Part shown: positions 38,546-48,949 of the stretch, piece by piece | How positions within the stretch are numbered: position 1 is the first letter of the stretch | How the letters are laid out: every line of letters starts with the position of its first letter | NCBI RefSeq assembly: GCF_963966145.1 | Contig: NC_091046.1 | Coordinates: 1,550,001-1,614,000, forward strand | DNA from: Tenebrio molitor | Taxonomy: Eukaryota > Arthropoda > Insecta > Coleoptera > Tenebrionidae | Length of the DNA: 64,000 bases | Direction: 5' to 3' | Translations under genes and position numbers: made by a program | Notes under the pieces: model-generated | Database searches by the model: none | Told to the model about the DNA's origin: nothing | What the model saw: the letters and a program-made list of their open reading frames with translations, nothing else

Positions 38546-40120
38546 CCCTTGGTGCAATGCGCACCAACCCCAACTTCTCCCCACGTGACGTGCCCACCGC
38601 GCTGGAAACGGCACCGCCGCATGACGGAGATGTTCCAGCCCCGGCCAGGATTAGATCATAAAAGCCGTTTAGGCTGCGTGCTAACCGATAATTGCTTATT
38701 AAATTACGTTTAAACTGTCGTAAATCCAATTTAAAGCGCAAATATGAAAAGTTAAATCGACAATATCGGCCCGAATACACTTCGCCGAACAGCTTGTAAA
38801 ATACAATTATTATATCGATATTGCGAGTACTTGTTGGTTGTTATGGCTATTGCCTCGCATTGATTTAACACCGTTATGGGGCAATAACGGGCTTTACTGC
38901 ACCATCGTACACCTGGCCATTAGCCCCTTTGCATGCGGCCCTCTCGAGGTGTCTCGCCCGGGGAATATTTTTTATCGCCACTACGTCGACACCGTTCGCT
39001 TCGATGAACTCGAGATTCGCTTTATTAAAGGGTATTAGAGGAGATTTAAGACGGTATTTAACGAGAACTCGGCGGAGGCTGCCGCAGGTGAATTTTAAAG
39101 GAATACGCGCCGAGATGAATTAAGAAGTAATTCGATAAATTGACAAAGGCTGGATTTCGGCGAGAATTTGCGCGACTACACTAGATCAGGAAAAAAATTA
39201 CCGACCGGTTAGGCAACCAATTATGCGGCCGGTAACGCAGCCTCCCGCAGGTTCGCGACTCCGCTCGCGAATTAATATTTATCTGGTGCGCGGTGAATGG
39301 CAGCGGCGGAAATTAAAAATCCCGATCAGGAAACCATCGCAGCTCAAGTCGGTAATTTAATCTGACCTGACTAATGGCGCTTTAGATAATGGCCTCGAGG
39401 CGATTGCCATCGGCCCTGTCACTCTTTAAGATTTAAAAAGGGTCTTTTGTGTGATTTATCCCCGCCATTAGTCAACTGTCTCATTTGCAATTGCAGATGA
39501 ACGTGGCAAAAATACAATTGAAGCTTTCCACCGTTCTTATCGGGGCGAATATAAAGCCTCCGGTTTACTGGCTACGAACGCGCCATAAACATTATCTCCA
39601 CAGTGTAGATGATATGTAAGAAGTAAACTCGCTTTATCCCTTTTATACGGCGCACTTTTGTTGTTTTAATGGGACCAGTCCGGGACGCGACTCGTCGAAT
39701 TTTTATCGTCGCGAATATGCGCCCGGAACCGATTTAATTGCGCCGGAATGGAGCGTTTCCGGTTTCGGCGTCGTTAGGCAATTCCTCCGATACCTGGCGA
39801 TCGCTGGAGGCTTGCAGATTGAGACATTACGTGCTTTCCGACTGTTATTTTTATTATTTCGTCGTAAAAACTTGCTTAGGCGCGCCTTTTCTCTCATTAT
39901 TATTATTGTGTCATTAAGATAACTTGCCCTGATGGATTCTGGATGTCTTACGCTCTTAATGACGCCGCAACAACCGCCCCGCCAGATGCGCCAAATTACA
40001 CTAAGGGCTCATCCCAAATATCACGTCACTATCCTTTTCTTACTCTTTTTTCTCTTGGACAATATTCTCTTCTTTCTTCTTCATTTTATCCTCATTTACT
40101 TTTGATGGTACCATATCTTT
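38546..40120. other. GC-richer intergenic DNA, no supported gene
   Basis: Base composition shifts abruptly at the right end of the foldback element. There are short open frames but no splice-consistent or recognisable protein. A 34 bp segment at 39207-39240 recurs at 42279-42312. Confidence 0.55.
39207..39240 (+). repeat. 34-bp dispersed motif, copy 1
   Basis: Begins GGTTAGGCAACCAATTAT and ends in GCAG. It matches 42279-42312 at 30 of 34 positions in otherwise unrelated surroundings. Confidence 0.6.
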
Positions 40121-40128
40121 CCCCTTCT

Positions 40129-40141
40129 CCCCCCCCCCCCC
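40129..40141 (+). repeat. Poly(C) tract
   Basis: A run of 13 C in the pyrimidine-rich region 45-60 bp upstream of the gene B TATA box. It is a likely length-variable site. Confidence 0.8.
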
Positions 40142-40187
40142 ATCCACTCCCACTCCCGCGAGTCTTGGGAAGGGGTACCTCCAACAG

Positions 40188-40222
40188 TATATATACCGCG
40201 ACCGAGCGCTCCCCAATCAGTT
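40188..40222 (+). promoter_or_regulatory. Core promoter of F-box gene B
   Basis: TATATATA at 40188-40195 and the initiator TCAGTT at 40217-40222 are again 31 bp apart. The ACAGTATATATACCGCGACC block is identical to that of gene A, and the leader from the initiator to the ATG is almost unchanged. Confidence 0.85.
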
Positions 40223-40253
40223 TATCCTCTGCTTGCAAGATAAAGTGTTCAAG

Positions 40254-40733
40254 ATGTTCCAGATCCTTTCGTTCCTTTCCGCTGCAAATCTGGTACTACC
40301 AGATTGTAGTACCCTACCGGTGGAGCTTTGGGTCATCATCTTAAGGTATGTGTTTTTATTTTGTTGTTGTTTACTTGTTACTAATTTTTTTGTTTGTTTC
40401 AGATTGTTGGATCCAGCTTCACTCTTGACCACCGTGCAGACCAGTTCCTGCTGGAAACGTATTTGCCAACGAGATCCGGTTCTGAGAAGTACCATCCGGA
40501 ACCAACTGGACATCGAACGAAGACGCCAACAAGAAGAGATTTTAAATCCAGGATTGCTGATCACCGTAACTAGAGAAAATGGAGTGAAGAATGTCACCTG
40601 TCGACCACCCACTGTGCCTCACAGCATTAGCGGATTCGGTGCAAAAGAGGACCGAAAACGGAGCGCTGGGGGACCCACGCGGAGGCGAGTCATGTCTCAA
40701 CGACCAGGACCTTACAAGTCTATACGATGTTAA
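40254..40733 (+). CDS. Small F-box protein, paralogue B (two exons)
   Basis: Exons at 40254-40345 and 40403-40733, with a 57 bp intron (donor GTATGTG, acceptor TTTGTTTCAG), encode 140 residues. The F-box spans about residues 20-60 (LPVELWVIIL, LLDPASLL, W48, DP55-56), with the intron at the same codon as in the other two genes. The C-terminal half is basic, with EEILNPGLLITV and RKRSAGGPTRRR motifs and a final Cys. The role is inferred as a Skp1-binding SCF adaptor with unknown substrate. Compared with paralogue A there are about 17 residue changes and one inserted Gly codon, many of them nonsynonymous, while the 5' leader is nearly fixed. No frame damage is seen, so it is likely functional. 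Confidence 0.87.
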   Translation: MFQILSFLSAANLVLPDCSTLPVELWVIILRYVFLFCCCLLVTNFFVCFRLLDPASLLTTVQTSSCWKRICQRDPVLRSTIRNQLDIERRRQQEEILNPGLLITVTRENGVKNVTCRPPTVPHSISGFGAKEDRKRSAGGPTRRRVMSQRPGPYKSIRC

Positions 40734-40777
40734 TTTGTATTTGTAAATAACAAAATCGATGTAAATATTTTTTGTTG

Positions 40778-40783
40778 AATAAA
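40778..40783 (+). terminator. Poly(A) signal of F-box gene B
   Basis: An AATAAA hexamer 45 bp past the stop codon, at the same place as in gene A. Confidence 0.75.
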
Positions 40784-40958
40784 AATGTTTAAAAATTATT
40801 TTTGGTAATTTTTTTTTCACTCATATTTTTAAGAAATAGGAAAAAAGATTCGAAAAATCACAATAATAATTGTAATTCGCCCAGTTGCCGACCTCAACTT
40901 CGTCTCGGTCTTCAATCGCCGGGCTTAGCACTAAAAGACTCACTTCTACTCTTAATTA

Positions 40959-41385
40959 TACAGGGTGTCGCAAAATTAACGTATTCCAAGTCGGGGGTCT
41001 TGTAGGGAAAAATCTCAGGAATCTGGAAAAAATAAAATAAAAAATATAGTCCAAACTTTTCATCATGTTTTCTTCAAATAAAAAATATAAATGGTTGACA
41101 TTCATTTTGAAATATGGTGAGGATGATTATGTAAAATATTAAAATATAAATGAAAACACATTTCTTGAGAAAACAGCTTCATCTCGAAAAAATAAATGTT
41201 TTATTTTTCCAATTTTTGTTCAAAGGGGAAGTACAACATAGCTAGAATATTAATCAGGTACTTTTGCACAAATATTGGCAACTTTGATATTTTTTTCAAA
41301 GTGACAGCAATTTTTTTTAAACATTTTTACTTGGTCCCCTACTAAGCCTGGAACTCGGAATACGATAATTTTAAGACACCCTGTA
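40959..41385. mobile_element. MITE 2, 427 bp, TACAGGGTGTC ends
   Basis: The left end TACAGGGTGTCGCAAAATTA and the reverse complement of the right end TACAGGGTGTCTTAAAATTA match. TA flanks both sides (40957-40958 and 41386-41387). Inverted similarity covers at least 50 bp. It is non-coding. Confidence 0.85.
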
Positions 41386-41410
41386 TAATTTAATATTATC
41401 TAATAACAGC

Positions 41411-41546
41411 ACATTTTATAGAGTGAAGAGGAGAGGTCCTAAAATTGTACCTTGTGGTATTTTATGAAGATAAGTTTGCGTTGAGGTAGTGTTCATTAAA
41501 GAACAAGAAAGAAATAGAAGAAGGAAAACAAGGTAATAAAATCACG
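41411..41546 (-). pseudogene. Decayed non-LTR reverse-transcriptase fragment, copy 2
   Basis: The minus-strand translation contains IPQGTILGPLLFTL, the conserved RT motif of non-LTR elements, before a stop. Nucleotide similarity to 31671-31810 is strong, and both lie a few hundred bp downstream of an F-box gene in the same relative orientation. Confidence 0.75.
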
Positions 41547-41559
41547 AATGGTATAATTT

Positions 41560-44500
41560 AAGTTTTAGGGGAACTATTTTTTTTTGAGTGGCGTCTCTGG
41601 AGGGTGATCCATCATAGTTCGGCTGGTTTGTTGATGGTTTTACAGTTAATTACGGCCCGTCTTTGTGTTATGAAACCGGCATCATCCTTTACGAGCCGCC
41701 GCATCGCATTTCCATCTTTATAGCGCCTTAAATATTTTTATTTGTGCCGTTCCGAGTCCCGAAAGGCTCGCAAACAGCGTCGAAATAAAGATGGGCGGGC
41801 CCGGCTAAAAAAGGAATGGATGCATGAAATGGCCGGTTGCCAGCTTCCGTTATCCGCGGTTCCGGTTCGTCCGGAGATAGGACACGTCGGGAAATATCTG
41901 CAGACCCTGGCGTCGTGACGGTCGCCGATGCCGAACTGGCCGGGTGGTCGTGCGCACTGTCCGAAAAAGAACCGGGGGCGGCGGTGATATATGAGGACAG
42001 TCGGGATTAAGCGATAAGCTACACACTCTTCCGCTTCCCCTATCTCCTGTTGAATGAGCCGACCGATAATGAGGACGCCGTGAGATCCCTGCTGATGCCG
42101 AGGGGCGGCCTGCCGCTATCGGACCCATTAAGAAAAAATACTACGGGCATGGGGCGGCGGCCGCAACAGGAGGCGGACACGTATTAAAAAAAATAACGAA
42201 GGAATTGTAGCAAGCGGGGCCTGCAACGATCGAGAGATGTGATCAATTTTACAAGAGAAGATACAACTGATATCTGTTGGTTAGGCAACCAATTATACGG
42301 CCGACAATGCAGATTTCTAAATTCTGAGGCGTAATATTTTGTTTTGGTTGTTTCGCCGTACTAAATTTTTATTTTCAGGGGTAAAGCTTATTTTGAGACT
42401 TGTTGCCAAGGTTTCGGAACGCGATTTACGGTGCGTCACTAATGAATCACCTTCAGGAAACTCTGTTATTCATGCAAGCAGGCGGAGAACGGGTTTAGGG
42501 TTCCTTCCTGCGCGTATTGTTCCAAGTGAAGGTCGTCAATAACAAATTTCTTGCAGGAATAGTGTTGGGGGATAACTAGTAGAAAAGTGAAATGTATGGG
42601 GTGTTATTGCAAGATTTGAAAAAATTTGTCGGGGTGCGAGATCAACAAGCCGCCCCTTTTCCGTATCCGGCGGCGGTCGCGATTTTTCAATTGTGCTGTT
42701 TACGTCGCCGGAACGTCGCTCATCCCCGAAGTTCTTTAATGCAAGCCATCCCGTCGCGCCGCCCCTCCACCCCTAAAATAAAGAAGCACTTACTTTCAAC
42801 ACCAATATCTTTCAAAGGGAACAAAGACAATGCGAAAACAAAAGCTTTATGAATTAAGGCAATGGCGTAACGAAGTTAGGCAGGCCCCATCCTAGCGTCT
42901 ATTAAGTGCTTATCCCAATAAACTGTCATCTCCCGCGGGGCCAAATCTCTCCTCCTGAGCCCCTGTAATTTACTCTCGACAATGTAAATTCGGGAGAGAC
43001 GTGAGCGACATCGCCGACGAGGCCGCCCCTCCCCGCCGGCGATTCCTGGTCCGGAAGCGGCGCCCATCGCCGGAAGCGCCGGCATTTCCTCCAGGAATCC
43101 CGGCCGTGCGCGTCGGGAGCGCGATCAGCGGTTCCCAAATCAAGATGAATGTTTGATTCGGCGATCGATTCGAGCCGACTTTAGGTGGCTTTTACGATTA
43201 TTCGTTTACGGCGACGGCTTTCACCGCCCGTAACTCGATCAAGTGCGAGGGTGAGCGCCACCCTATGCAGATTTTGCGGCTGGTGCGGGGCTAAAAGCCC
43301 GGAAGTGACGGCGAATTTTAGGCCTTCTTCGCGGGAAATCGAATTTCGCGGATAATGTGACCCGATATGCTTTCTTGTTGGTAAATAGCGGCGAGGGCCC
43401 GATTCCGCCCCCCCGGGGGGCTCAACCAAAACAATAAACCACCGCGCTCAAAAATACCTGCTCTGGTCCGTCGCGGTCCCGCTGACACGGCATTCAGGCA
43501 GGATTAATTTATTCTCGTTTGTTTCGCGATTCCCCCGCTCTGGCCTCCTCGTGCTTTCTGACCCCTTCGGGATAAACTATTATTATTTGAATCTGTCAAA
43601 GTTCTCTCAAGAGGACTCTTGTTTTACCCTTGCGGGTGCGTCGGGTCCCTATCCTCCAAATTAATATTTCAGTGCCGTCTCGACCCCCTCTCCGGCTAGG
43701 GCTGTCAGTCTCGATTAATCCGTCGCGGATGGTAATTGACGTGGAGGGTTGAGAGCCAGTTGACCAGTTAACTTGTCGTTAATAAGAGGCAGACAGGTTG
43801 GCGTTATGTAAAGTAGCGCTGACAACAATAACAAATAGGCAAAGTTCGAGCGTGGCGAAGGCCGCGGCCCCGGCTATTAATCACTGCGCTATTATCATAT
43901 TACAGCGCCGGTGACACCTATCTGGCAAACAATATCTAAGTGGTTGGTTGGCACCACTGCGCGATCGCTGCGGACAGAGGGAGAGCGCGTGACGCTTGAA
44001 GTCCCCAGGTTTACAGGTTGGTACCGAGATGGTGACGTTTGGAGGTCGTCGCGGATGATTTACCAACTACAAATGTCCAAATTACATAAATCAAACGTGT
44101 TGAAATTGCATCAAAAATCAATAATTTATTTTAATTTACTAGAATTAAGGCGCGAATGGTTTGTAACATTCGGCTACGCCAAGATGGCTTCCGCGTGACG
44201 TCCATTTTGTAAAACACTAACTTATGAATCATATCGCGCGTTCAAATCAATTCCTGGGCTGAGTAGGCGTTGGAAAAATTAAAGCGTTTAGAACAGTGTA
44301 AAGTTTGAATTTCCCGCCGTTTGACAAGAATGACATTTGTTTATGTTTATTCGAGACATAATTGAACATGTTTGTTTTCAGCAAATGATGCCCTTAGATA
44401 TTTGCTTCGAGAATAGGAATCGTTAAGTTATTCTATTTTTAATGTAAAACATTGCAAAGAAAGAATAAAAGAAAGATTTTTTGGCCTAAAATTTTTAGGT

Positions 44501-44710
44501 TAGCTGTCAACATGCTCCAATTAATCTACGCTTTAAAAAAGCACAACAATTGACGGTTTCTCATCTCTAATAGAGAAATTTGACAGCTGTCAAATACAGA
44601 AAGATTGTGACAGTTTACTATAATTATGTTTTGTAAATTAGTTAAATAAAGATTTATTAAGGAACAATTTCTTTTTTTTATAAATACACGTTAAAGGCAT
44701 TTATTGCCTA
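41560..44710. other. GC-rich unique DNA without supported genes
   Basis: No convincing coding region. It contains copy 2 of the 34-bp motif and a perfect 16-bp palindrome TTTGACAGCTGTCAAA at 44579-44594. Several short open frames occur, as expected from GC-rich chance frames. Confidence 0.5.
42279..42312 (+). repeat. 34-bp dispersed motif, copy 2
   Basis: Second copy of the GGTTAGGCAACCAATTAT segment, same orientation, about 3.1 kb from the first. The flanks do not match. Confidence 0.6.
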
Positions 44711-45050
44711 ATGGTAATCAATCACGCTCTTGTATTTCTTCTTTTTTCCCATTCAGCTGGTGGATATTTATTGAAGCAAGCTACGCCTTCTTCTTTTCCT
44801 TCTTTTTTGTTAATAAGGAAGTTGCTTGTTTCTTCTTCCATTCTTAACCTTAACCACCTCTTTCTAAGTCTTCCTGTTGATCTTCTTCAGTTAGGTAACT
44901 TGTCTCTTGTGCTCTTCACAACTTAGTTGTCTGTCATTCTTTCTCTATGGTTTTTCCATTTTTTTCTTCTTCCTCTTACCCACTCTATCTTACATGTTTT
45001 TCTAATATCTTCAGTCTCATTTGTTATTTTCTTTAATATTTTTTTTTAAT
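44711..45050 (-). pseudogene. 3' end fragment of a non-LTR retrotransposon
   Basis: The minus strand reads WKNHRERMTD, then VKSTRDKLPN, then RRSTGRLRKRWLRL. This follows the C-terminal signature of RTE/CR1-type polyproteins (W..H..RM.D.RLVK...GRPRKRW), with stops in between. The plus strand is correspondingly pyrimidine-rich. Confidence 0.65.
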
Positions 45051-45094
45051 TCGGCGCAGGAGATTAAACCCGCACGCCGGTTCAATGAATCATC

Positions 45095-45126
45095 TGCCGC
45101 CGCCGCGTCGCCGCCGCCGCCCCCGG
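45095..45126 (+). repeat. GCC trinucleotide-rich microsatellite
   Basis: Imperfect (CCG)n run with one interruption in GC-rich intergenic DNA. Confidence 0.6.
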
Positions 45127-46230
45127 CCGTTTATTTGGATAGGCATTAGGTTGTTTGCCGTCCGGCGGCGGTGACATATTTATGTTGTTGGTGCATCTTC
45201 GGCCGATCCGGGCCCGGCGGCGCACGTGCCTCCTGTTGATGTCGGCGGCGGCGGAAAGGGGCGACCGTTAAGTTCTCGTTAAGGGGGTGGAGTCGGCGGA
45301 TCGTCCGCATTAAAAAGTTTATTTTATGTATTTACCCCGTTAATTAGCAGTGGAGGTTGTAACACCTTTTCGGGGTGGATTCTTGCATTGTGCGCTAACG
45401 ACCCCCAACAACGCTAATTCCCCAATTAGACTCGAGGGGGTCGAGATCTCGGGCGAAACGCGCAATTTCGGATTTAATTAATTGGAATTTTTAAACGGCG
45501 CAACTGTTGCTCTTATTTTGAAAATATTCCGGGGGCTGCGCGTTCATCCCTAATTGAGCGATATTTCAGGGTGGACTAATCCGGACGGCACACGAGCGAG
45601 AGCTTAGAGAGTGACGAGATAAGGGTTGTAACGTGCGGCGGTAGCAGACACAAGGACAGGACTCCGCAAGGACGCGGCAGGACACACGATACGTCTGCTA
45701 TAGATAATGCGGTCCTCCCACCGATCCTGGGTGATATATACGCGTCCGCAGCAGCACTAATGGCCGCATGTTGATTGCGAGTTTTAAAGGGATCCAAATT
45801 TATGGCAGATCAGGAGTCGGGGATCCGATGCTGCCCGTTATTTATCCGCAAGTCCTTTTAATGCATTAACTCGGTAGATTGCGAAGGGGATGGGGATCAT
45901 TCCGAGAGGGTTCTGTCGGTCGTCCGGACCGCTCGATTTATTCAGGACACCGTGTAATTCCCCCAATTGGAAAATGTCATTCAGCGTCACGATTTTTTTG
46001 ATTAATTGACTCGCAGAGGGTCGCCCAAGATTTTGCCCAACTGGAAAGCTGACGCAATGAAAATTTTACTTTCGGAGGTATTCTAAGATTTACAACGAAA
46101 GTGTCGCAAGGTGATTGACGTCAATACTTTGATATCATTTTTATTTCGGGTTCTTCGCAAAATTATTAGCGAAACTGGAAGAGAAAAGTTTCATAGAAAG
46201 TAAAAGACGATCCTATTTCGCTGACTTTTA
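45127..46230. other. Intergenic DNA, GC-rich then AT-rich
   Basis: No gene or recognisable element was found. Composition falls from GC-rich to AT-rich at about 46040. Confidence 0.5.
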
Positions 46231-46915
46231 AATATTTTTATTCTTGAGTTACTTAAACAACCAAACTGCACAAAGATTCTAAGAACAGATAATTTACGTT
46301 TCAGAAGATTTCAGCAGTAATATGATACAGGGTGTTTCTGAAATAGGTGCAATAATTTTAACTGGTAATAGAACTCATCAAAAGGAACAACTTTTCTCTC
46401 TGCCATTTTGGCGAGAAACGTTGCGTAATGGCTTAAAAAAATAGGAAAGATTTTCCTAAAACCGTTCATATCTCCAAAACTAAGCTACCTAAAAACGTGA
46501 AACAACCAGATTCTTACGAAGTGGATTTTTTGCTATACGGGTAGATTTATTTGAATTTCGATTTCGGCGTTAAAACACGTTTTCTGGATGAAAATGGATG
46601 TTTTTTTCATATTAGCCATTGCAGTATTTAGTGGCTTAGGGCTATTTTAGTGAAAAATTTCCCCAATTTTTTTTTGGAATTAAACATCGTTTTTCGGCAA
46701 AATGGTAGATAGAAAAGTTGTTCCTTTTGACGAGTTCTATTACCAGTTAAAATTAATGCACCTATTTCAAAAACACCCTGTATAACAAAATTATAACAAA
46801 ATCTATCATAAGAACAAATATTACTGAATTATTATTTTGAGTATTACTATCAGAAGTTCACAATTCCTTGCTACAGCACGATCTCATTTATATTAAGCTC
46901 AAGACACTTAAGTAG
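46230..46915. repeat. Dispersed repeat, copy 1, interrupted by MITE 3
   Basis: The flanks of MITE 3 resemble 48950-49165: shared blocks are ACTTAAACAACCAAACT, CTAAGAACA.ATAATTT, then ATAACAAAA and a GCTACAGCACGATCTCATTTAT-like segment. It lies downstream of the minus-strand F-box gene C. Confidence 0.5.
46326..46782. mobile_element. MITE 3, 457 bp, TACAGGGTGTTTC ends, long inverted arms
   Basis: The arms pair over about 100 bp: TACAGGGTGTTTCTGAAATA at the left, answered by the reverse complement TACAGGGTGTTTTTGAAATA. A TA follows the right end; the left flank is GA, probably mutated. It is non-coding and a different subfamily from MITE 2. Confidence 0.83.
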
Positions 46916-47163
46916 TTAATAAATTAGACTTTTTCAGACAGTTTTAATTGCAGAAGACACTGCTCCATTTTTCTCATTTTATCCTTTTGCAAAGAATATT
47001 TTTTCTTTTGTGTTGCAATAATGTGCCAACAATTTGACAGCGCTGTTCCATCTTCAAGAACCTAAGAAAAAACGAAGAAACTTTTTCGCACATTGTGACA
47101 TTTTTGGATGACTTTTTCGTTACGTTTTAAGGGACCAATAAAAAACCTGTTACGTATTAAACT

Positions 47164-47169
47164 TTTATT
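47164..47169 (-). terminator. Poly(A) signal of F-box gene C
   Basis: AATAAA on the minus strand about 32 bp after the stop codon. Confidence 0.7.
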
Positions 47170-47200
47170 ATATACAAAATGTACAAGTTATTACAACATT

Positions 47201-47700
47201 TTAACACCTCAGAGATTTGTGAGGTTTTGACCGCCGACCGTTACACTTATTCCGTATAGGCCCCCCAGCACTCCTCTTCTGGTCCTTCCCTTGCAAGAAC
47301 CCCTCAGAAGTGTGAAGCAGCGTGGGTGCTCTTCGTTGCACAGTCTTTCGGCCATTCGACTGGAACACACCTCCTGGTTCTTCTCGTCTCACGGTGATTA
47401 GTAATCCCGGGTTCAAAATTTCCGCTTGGTGACGTTCGCGTTCGGCTGTCAACTGTCTTCTGACAGTGGCACTCAAAACAGGATCACCCTTGCTGATGGA
47501 ACTCCAATAGGGACTGGCCTTAACGATGGTCAACAACGAAGCTGGATCCAAGAATCTGGAACAAAATGTATTAGTACAAGTTAACAATCAAGAATTAATT
47601 TCACTTACCTGAGAATCATGGCCCACAGCTCCACCGGAAGATTGGGACAATTTGGTAAAACAAAACTGGCAGCAGACAAAAACGGACGAATCTGGAACAT
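47201..47700 (-). CDS. Small F-box protein, paralogue C (two exons)
   Basis: On the minus strand, exon 1 is 47609-47700 and exon 2 is 47201-47555, with a 53 bp intron (donor GTAAGTG, acceptor TTGTTCCAG), giving 148 residues. The F-box is LPVELWAMIL, then FLDPASLL, a W at position 48 and GDP, split by the intron at the same codon as in genes A and B. The tail keeps EILNPGLLITV, RKTVQRRAPT and QKRSAGGP and ends KSLRC, with an insertion around EEPGGVFQSNG relative to the others. It is the most diverged of the three. As with its paralogues, Skp1 binding is predicted from the family and no substrate domain is recognisable. A TATA box and TCAGTT initiator lie upstream in the same arrangement. Confidence 0.85.
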
Positions 47701-47733
47701 CTCGAACACTTTATCTTGCAGAAGCAGAGGATA

Positions 47734-47768
47734 AACTGACGTTGGGACGATGGGTCGCGGTTGATATA
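47734..47768 (-). promoter_or_regulatory. Core promoter of F-box gene C
   Basis: On the minus strand, GGTATATC (TATA start at 47768) and the initiator TCAGTT (47739 down to 47734) are 31 bp apart. CCGCGACC follows the TATA box as in genes A and B, and TCAGTTTATCCTCTGCTT opens the leader. Confidence 0.82.
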
Positions 47769-48229
47769 CCCGCGGGTGTACCCCCTCCAACTGTACGCTG
47801 GAGTGGGGAAAATTTGGGAGGGGGTAGAAGGTCCTTGTCAAAGCATTGTTTCTATATTTTTCTTCATTATGCTTCTTGTCCAAGATTCTTTGCAGAAAAC
47901 AAATTTAGGTACTTAAGTTTTCTACGAAACGCTAAGGATATTTTTTTATATTCTCTGCTACAGCATGATCCATAATATACAGTTTTTTTTTCAATTTAAA
48001 AGGCATCACATTTCAAAATTTTTTAGGTTTGTACAAATTTCATTTCATCAATGAAATTTCTATAAAATGGGAATTCTACAAATTATCTAATTTAAAGACA
48101 AATTAAATATGACTATTTTTCAATGTTTGCAAACGCAACATAGCAAATATATGTAGTTCAATTATTTCGTCAAATTACGTATTTAAAGGTTTAGCCTTTG
48201 AAACCTTAGGCCTTTGGTGCAAAGAAGCC

Positions 48230-48427
48230 ATGGATTTCATTAATGACATCGGAAATCGACTTATTGCGGAATTAGGCGATTCAAAATCAAAGAAATTCCT
48301 TTTTGAGAGGATTTCCCTTGCCATTCGACGTGGAAACGCTGCAAGCATTCGGGGAACTTTTCCAGATTCCGCATTATTATCGAAATTTTTGTATTGTAAA
48401 AGAAAAATGTTATGTACTCGTACTTAA
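48230..48427 (+). CDS. Short ORF of 65 codons with strong start context, unassigned
   Basis: An ATG in GCCATGG context opens a frame of 65 residues (MDFINDIG...MLCTRT), with an AATAAA at 48453-48458, 26 bp after the stop. The composition is protein-like, with a segment KKFLFERISLAIRRGNAASI that faintly recalls the C-terminus of insect mobile-element ORFs; I cannot name the family. It may be the last exon of a decayed element, a real micro-gene, or chance. I see no upstream promoter, although a possible acceptor (ACCTTAG) precedes it by about 20 bp. Confidence 0.3.
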   Translation: MDFINDIGNRLIAELGDSKSKKFLFERISLAIRRGNAASIRGTFPDSALLSKFLYCKRKMLCTRT

Positions 48428-48949
48428 GTTGATTAATTATATTATTTTGTTTAATAAATTTTTTCTATTATAATTTTCCCGGCGCATCCACCATTTTTCA
48501 TCATAATAGTTGGACTTCAGATTTTATTGTTATTTTTTGTTTTGTTTGGCACCAGTGAAGAAAGTTGTTATATTTTATTTACCTCTTAAGAACATCTTCT
48601 TTGAAAACGGTTTTAATGTTGTTCAAGATAGATATTTGAATTTTGTTTTTATCATGACCAAAATCTACAAAACGCTGTTTTGATTTTTAATATTTTTCTG
48701 GCGTATTCACCAGTTTTACCATCTGCACATCTGTAATTTTTTCGTTACTGTCAGACATGGAAAGTTAAGAATTACTCCGTTGTGTCACCACAACAAGAGT
48801 AATGAAAATGATTTTATCATTTTATCTACCTTGAAAGACATTTTAGATGTGGAACTTTCTCCCCGAAAAAGTTAATTAATAATTTTTCTTGAAATAAAGA
48901 AAAGCTTCCACAACACAATCACTTTTTCTGCGTCTTTCCATGAAAATAA

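Noticed and set aside
40217..40612. 131-codon frame antisense to F-box gene B
   Set aside because: It is a shadow of the coding strand and crosses the intron without splice sense.
44579..44594. Operator-like palindrome TTTGACAGCTGTCAAA
   Set aside because: It is a perfect palindrome with an E-box core, but there is no gene nearby and a single site may be chance.
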